From positions 63,985 to 127,984 of the forward strand of contig NW_019774692.1 in NCBI RefSeq assembly GCF_001039355.2: a stretch of DNA of 64,000 bases, written 5' to 3'. Made by a program: the position numbers and the translations under genes. The notes under the pieces were generated by a model. That model did not search any database. It was not told the origin of the DNA and was given only the letters and a program-made list of their open reading frames with translations. The stretch comes from Lingula anatina. Its lineage: Eukaryota > Brachiopoda > Lingulata > Lingulida > Lingulidae. Of the stretch, positions 57,689 to 64,000 are shown in pieces. Position 1 is the first letter of the stretch, and every line of letters begins with the position of its first letter.

Positions 57689-59509
57689 TTATAAAGATTT
57701 AATAAATAAATCAATTAAATCTTGATAATGATTTGTAGCAAAATAAATTAATTTATAATTTTTATTTGAAATTCTTTCAATAATAATTGAATATTTTTGA
57801 TTTTCAATTTTATTTTGATATTGAATAAGTAAAAGTTTTTTATTTTCTATTTTTAAATTACTTGAATATCTTAATAATTTTGCATTTTTTGTAATAATTT
57901 TATTTCATTTAAATTCTTTATTTTGTGTTTGTTCTAATCTTAAAAAAAAGTCTTCTATATTTAATTCAGATAATAATTCTTTAATAAAATTAATTTTTTT
58001 ATTATCAATTAATTCATAATCTAATCAAATATTAATTGTTTTAACCATCTCATCATAAAATCATTTTATTTTTTCAATTAAACTTACATTTAAATCACCA
58101 TATTTTAAAGCTAATGTTTTATATTCAATCATATTTTTTAAGCCTAAAATATTTATAATTTCAGTAAAAAATATAAACTTTTCAATATAATCAAAACCTT
58201 TATTTCTAACATTTATACCTTTATCGACATTAATTCCATTTTCTATTACTGAATAATCTAATTTTATTGCTTCCATAATTTTTGAAGTTATAAATTCATC
58301 TGAAATAAAAATAAGAGTTAAATATTTAATCATAGTTTGTAGTGAACTACTTATTTTTATTCCATGTAATTTTATAATTATTTTAATAACAAAATCAATT
58401 AATTTACTTTCATTAAATATTTCGTTATCAATTTGAAAATTTATTCTAAAATTCTTTAATATTGCTTTAATAATAAATTTATAAAAATTTATTGCATTTT
58501 CTTTATTATTTTTATAATAATTATTTATTAAATTAACAACATTTTTAAAATCAATATTTTTATTTAATTCAGGGTTTGGAGTTATTTTAAAAATCAAATA
58601 TTTTATCAATCTATAAATAAACTTTAAAACATTACTATATCCAATTTTTTCACGCATTTCAATACCAATTGTTGGTATGCAAATTTTGTTTTGTTGAGTT
58701 GAATATGTACCAAATAAAGGTATTTGTATGTTTTTTGGAATTAATGGATTTTCACCAAAAATATTTATTTTTTGACTTTCATCATTACAAGTGCCATCCT
58801 CATTTTCATTTGATTTATAGATAAATTTAATATTTGTAAAAACATTGTTTAATGGTTCTATAACAAAATTTTCAGCATTTGATTTTAACTTTTCAATATC
58901 ATCAAATTTAAATCTTAATTCATTTTGTAATGTATCTACATCTATTGAATCTTTAATAAATTTATTAATAATTATAAATAAACTTGTAATAAGTCATTTA
59001 ATTAATTTTTGATCATTATTAGTAAAATTATTAATTTCAAAATTAAATTTAAAGTTATCATTAAGTTCAATTTTTTGTGTTTTAAATCATCCAAATAAAT
59101 TTTCTAAATTAGAATAATCTTCTACTTTTTGATTTTTTAAAATATCAAACATTATTTTAAAAACCATTGTTTTTTCTTCATCAGAATTAAAATATTTTTT
59201 ATTTATTCTTTGACCTTTTAAATCAATTAAATCTTCTTTAAAATTATTACCATCTATAATTAAATTAATATCATTTTGTTTTGTATTTTCATTATTAAAA
59301 AATGTATTTTCATTTTGATTTAATATTAAATTATTTGAATTTAAAGTTGAATTTATTTTTTTTTCAGTTATTAAATTTGTTTTATTAAAATTACTTTTTA
59401 TTGATACAAATATTCCTGTAAATATTCCTAAAATTATTAAAATAATAAATAAAATGATAAATAATAATTTAAATTTATTTTTAAATTTATTTAAAAAAAA
59501 TAATTTCAT
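57689..59509 (-). CDS. Large single-anchor membrane protein A
   Basis: 606 residues. N-terminal hydrophobic helix at about 14-37 (LLFIILFIILIILGIFTGIF) after a basic start, an Asn-rich linker, then a long helical domain with about 10 TGA-Trp. No lipobox, protease or carbohydrate motif seen. Its ATG shares the A of the preceding stop (TAATG), so the two large proteins are co-translated and may form a complex at the cell surface. Confidence 0.75.
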
Positions 59510-62073
59510 TATATTAATTTCTCCATTTTAACAATCTTTAATATATCATTTTTAAGATCTATTTCATATATAAAATTATATGAATACAATATTATATTAT
59601 TTTTTATAATCTTTCCTAAAACACTAAAAGTATAAAATTCTTTATCTTCATCATTAAAATTTTTCTTATATTCTTCTCATTTTTTATCTAAATTTTCAAA
59701 TTCTCAATTTTTTTCATCTATATAAAATTCAAAATTATCATAAAATTCATTTTCAATATATTTTTTAACACCTGGAATAACTTTACCAGAAAAAGAAAAA
59801 ATTTTTGAAACTAAATTAGAAAATAAATTAAACTCTTGATTTAATTCTTTTTTATGAATAATATCAATTATTTTTGCTAATGGAGAATTTTTTTCAATAG
59901 GACTTCCTTTTTTATATTCTTTATTTTCATCAAGAACAAAATTTGGTTTTTCAACATCTATTTCTTCATTTTTACATTCTACATTTTTATCAAAATTATC
60001 TCTAGTTAAACTTTTTAAATAACAATATGAAAGTTTTTGATTTGTTCAATTTAATTTATCTTTTAATAATAGTCTAACTTTTAAAAGTCTAGAAAAAATA
60101 ATATCACTAAAAAATCATTTTATAAAATTTAAACTTTGAATTAAAATATTTTTATCATCTTTAAAACTTGTAATTGTTCTAAATAATGGAAAAATAATAT
60201 TATCTATAAAATTATCTTTAAATATACCTGCTTGTTTAAAAAAAATACCAATTAAATTTAAAATTCATTTTAAAGAAAAAATATCTTTACTTTCATCATT
60301 TATAATACTTTCTATTAAAAAAATTAAATATTCAATTATTTCTTCAAAAAATTCTTTTAATTTTAAAATATATATATTAATTTCATTTTCTGTTTTTGTA
60401 TTATTAAAATATAAAAAATCTGTTGCTTTTTCTCTAATATCTTCTAATTTTTGATTAATTTCTGTTTTTTTTGAAAGAAAAAATTCAAAAAACTTTTTAA
60501 AATTATTGTTTGAAATTTCATAACCTTCTAAAAAAGCTTTGATTTTTTGTGTATTTTCTTCTAACAAAGTAGATATATTTTTACTAAAAAATATTGAAAT
60601 TATCTTATCAATTAAAATTGAATTTGCATGATTTGAAAATAAAATATTAAAAATAATATTTTCTTTTAATTTTTTTTGATTTGTTATTTCTTTTTCTGAG
60701 TCTAAAATTTTTTTTATTTTATTTTTAAAAATACCAAATTCTCAACTATCATTATCGATTTTATAAAAAAAATTAATAATATTATTAAGTAAGTCATTTA
60801 AGTTTTTATTTTGTTTTATTTCATTACCATATGTTTCATTTTTTGATAAAAATAAAAAAGTTTTCAATGAATATAACAATCCTTTAAATCTTGTTTCTGA
60901 AATATCTAAAACTTTATCTTTAAATTTAATAATATTTGTAAATATATCTGAAATTTCTAAAATCAATGTAGACATTGAATATAAAAATAATTTTGAAGAA
61001 TTTTCTAATAATTGTTTTGATATTAATTTATAAATTTTTTCTGGATATCTATTTATAAAAGAATTTTCATCTTTTAATTGATAAAAAATATTATTTGTTT
61101 CATCTTTTGTTTCTCAATCATATTTATAAGTAATCTCTTCTGAATCAATATTTTCTTTTAATTTAATTTCTTGTTTAAAACTAGGTAACAATAAATTTTT
61201 TGTTGAATCTTTTGGATCTTGAAATCTTTCCCACATTTGATAAGGTATATTATTTTTAGAATTTTTCATTCCTTTAATTTCAGTTTCTATAATTTGTTCC
61301 TTAGATTTAAAAAATTTATCTATTTCTAATTTAAATTTTAATAATCTATATAATCTTTTATTTTTTATACTTTCAGGAATTTCTTCTTTATACAACAATA
61401 TTTTTACAAAATCAGTTAAATTACTAACTAATTTTAATGTTCTAGTTGTATCTCTTGTTGTATACATTAATTGTTGTTTGTTTTGACCTAAAAATCTTTT
61501 AAATATATCTTCTAAAGAATTTACAAAAGTATTAGACATTTCATTAGAAGTTATCAAAATTGCATAAAAATCTCTAAACATGTCATCATTTATTAATTGA
61601 ATTAATTCTGGATTTTCCTTTAAAAAAACAATCATTGATTTATATTTTTTTAAATTTCTAAATTTTTTAACAAAATTATTAGATCTCATTTTTTTTAATT
61701 CAATACCTTGAAATGTATTTAAATCAATTGGATCATTTTGTTTAACTAAATCATATATTCCATCAAAATCAAAAATATCTTTTTTATCATTTTCAAATAA
61801 ATCATATTCATATAAATCATATGGTGTTATTGATGATTCAGAAATTAATGAAGAAAAAGTAGAAATTTTTTTAATTTGATTTGAAAAATTATTTTTTCTT
61901 TGATAATCAAGTTCTTGATTATTCAAAAGTATTTTTTTATCTCTTTCAAAAGAATAAAAAACACTAAAAAAAATTGACATTAATATTATAATTACCATTA
62001 ACAAGGTAAATAAAATTTGTTTTTTAAAATAACTTATTTTTATATTTATTAAATTTTTTATAAAATTTTTCAT
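59509..62073 (-). CDS. Large single-anchor membrane protein B
   Basis: 854 residues. N-terminal helix at about 18-42 (ILFTLLMVIIILMSIFFSVF) then a very long soluble region, helical, with many Phe, Asn and Lys and several TGA-Trp. The C-terminal 45 residues look like beta strands (FYTFSVLGKIIKNNIILYSY). No recognised domain. Divergent from the similar gene at 62145; only 71 nt separate the starts. Confidence 0.75.
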
Positions 62074-62144
62074 TAAAAATTTATAATTGTGTATTATTTA
62101 AATTATATTAACATTAAAAATTAAAAAACAAAATCTTTTTTTAA

Positions 62145-64000
62145 ATGAAAAACAATAAATATTTTAGAAAAAAAATAAACAATTGATTATTAATTATAAA
62201 AAATGGTTTGGGTAATATTTCTAAATTTAAAATACCACTTATCATATTTTTATTAATAACAATTGTTTTTTCTATAACTATTTCAAGTTTTTATGAAATA
62301 AATACACAAATAAATAAAGAATTTCAAAAAAGTGAATTAAATAATTTTAATCCAAATAAAATTTATTCATTAGAAAGAGATTTTTTAATAAATAACAAAC
62401 ATAGAAACATTTTTTGTAATGACTATACTGAAATCAAAACAAAAGATAATAAAATAAAAAGATTTCCAAGTTATTCATTTTCAAAAAATGGATGTTTTCT
62501 ACCAATAGATAAAAAAAATGTAAAAATAAGATATCAATTTAATTTAAATAAAACCAAAATTTTAAAAGTTGAAAATGTTTATATTGATTCAAAACATTTT
62601 AAAATAAATCAAAAAAGTATTTTTTATAAAAACTCTATACATCAAAAATTAATAAAAAAATATAAAGAAACAATTGATCAAAAATATCAAAATTTAGCAA
62701 ATTTATTAGAAGTTTATTTTTTAAAAAACAGTAATATTGGAATTAAAAAATATTTAGAAGAAAGTATTAAAAAACAAATAAATTTATTTTTAAAACATAA
62801 TGAAGTTTATACTGAAAATGTTGAAAGAGAAAATATATTATCTAAAATTGAATGAAAAAATTTAGTTTTAAATGATCAAAGTAATATAGAAAACATAAAA
62901 GAAATTGAAAAATTTATAAATGATAATACAATTAGAAAAAATGAATTTGAAAATAATAAAGTAAAAATATTAGAAGATTGAAATAAATTTAAACAATTTT
63001 TAAATGAAATTAAAGAAAAAAAATTAGATAAAATTTTTCAAGAAAATAATACAAAAGAAATTAAAAAATTAATTATATTAAGTATTAATGAAAATATAAA
63101 AAACTTAATAAGACTAGCAAAAACACAAACAGATAACAATATAAATTTAGGATTTGATAATATAAATGAATTAAAATTAAAAGATTTTTATTCAAATGGA
63201 ACATTAAATTTAAATATATTAAAAAAAAGAATAAATGAATCAGAAAAAGAATATTTAACAAGATTACTGGCTATTAAAAAATGAGTAAAACTCAAAGAAG
63301 GTAAAATTTTAAATTCACTTGAAAATGAATTACTATTAATAATAGAAAAAGAAAAAAAAAGTGATTTATTAATAACAAATAGAACAATTGAATTATTAGA
63401 TAAAAAAATTGAGAATATATTTAAAAAAAATAAAAATGAATTTAAATTATTTTTAGAATTATTTATAAATATTTTAAATATATTTGAAAATCAAGAAAAC
63501 AATAGAAAAAATAATATTTTAAATAAAATTATTTTAAATGAAAAAAATAAATTTAAAAAATTAAAAAATTATATTTTAAGTAATTATTCAAATTTTAAAG
63601 AAAATATTATAACTTTTTTTGAAAAAAATGAATTAATTAATTTTTGAATAAAAATAAAAAATATAGAAAAATGAAAAGAAAAATTAAATGAAGAAAATAA
63701 TACTAAAATTTTAAAAAATAATTTATTTGATTTAAATGAAATAAAAGCAAGACCAATTGAATTTCAAAAAAGAATAAATGATGATGATTTAAATAATTAT
63801 ATTGTATGATTAAATAATAGAATTTATATTGAAAATTCAATATTTTGAAAAATTCAAAATAAAACTGAAATAAATACTTACATTCAAAATTTAAAAAAAT
63901 TTAATAATACTACAAATATTAAAAATTTTGAAAATTTAAAACCTTTAAATTATGATACAGTATTAAAAAAAAGTTTTACAAATAATTCAAAAATAAAAAT
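62145..64000 (+). CDS. Large single-anchor membrane protein C (3' end outside window)
   Basis: At least 618 residues, open to the window edge. Basic N terminus, hydrophobic helix at about 29-48 (IPLIIFLLITIVFSITI), then a long Lys/Asn/Glu-rich helical region with coiled-coil character. Seven or more TGA are Trp. Same design as proteins A and B, suggesting one lineage-specific surface family arranged around a shared divergent promoter. Confidence 0.75.

Overview
The window comes from a mollicute (Mycoplasma-like wall-less bacterium). Base composition is extremely A+T rich by inspection, and proteins are loaded with Lys, Asn, Ile and Phe. UGA is read as tryptophan (genetic code 4): dnaK, polC, lon, pnp, infB, dnaG and almost every other large gene only reads through if in-frame TGA is Trp, and TGG is rare. 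Coordinates below are for whole code-4 genes, stop codon included. No rRNA, CRISPR array, insertion sequence or prophage was seen. I could not assign a species.

Layout. 0.4-5.1 kb: heat-shock operon on the minus strand, a degenerate Fic-domain gene followed by grpE, dnaK and dnaJ, driven by a perfect TTGACA-N17-TATAAT promoter built into four 12-bp tandem repeats. 5.4-10 kb: greA, radC, a membrane-anchored JAMM/RadC-like protein and membrane proteins. 10.1-15 kb (plus): pnp, an RNase J paralogue that has lost its metal ligands, and a nadD-yqeK fusion. 15-22.7 kb (minus): rbfA, infB, nusA, polC. 22.8-26.5 kb: tRNA-Trp, pepA, proS, a small membrane protein, tRNA-Lys.

26.5-28.55 kb is the accessory part of the window. 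It has five runs of 16-18 A/T, an (ATT)25 array, a broken gene with a poly-Asn tract, and a gene made of 15-residue repeats whose ATG is followed by A18 and is out of frame by one base. Two copies of an AAGTACTT-nn-A18 element lie upstream of the two reading frames. This looks like a phase-variable locus.

28.5-31.8 kb: cls, tyrS, tRNA-Leu, rpsT. 31.9-37.9 kb (plus): tightly packed comEC, holA, trmK, a NIF3-family gene and a Prp-like protease gene. 37.9-44.5 kb: rpsO, obgE, yhaM, lon and ychF (minus), with a RuvC-like nuclease gene (plus) set between yhaM and lon. 44.6-53.5 kb: recO, an alpha/beta hydrolase, ymdB, phoU, a DUF2779 nuclease-like protein, dnaG, and a P-loop ATPase of unknown role. 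53.7-57.6 kb: tRNA-Asn and tRNA-Glu, cdd, and the rpsP-khpA-rimM-trmD operon headed by a GAPDH-like protein without the catalytic cysteine. 57.7-64 kb: three very large, single-anchor, low-complexity membrane proteins, the last cut by the window end.

A recurring theme is pseudo-enzymes kept as full-length open frames inside core operons: Fic without its motif, RNase J without metal ligands, GAPDH without Cys. Many genes are coupled by TAATG or 8-nt ATGATTAA-type overlaps.
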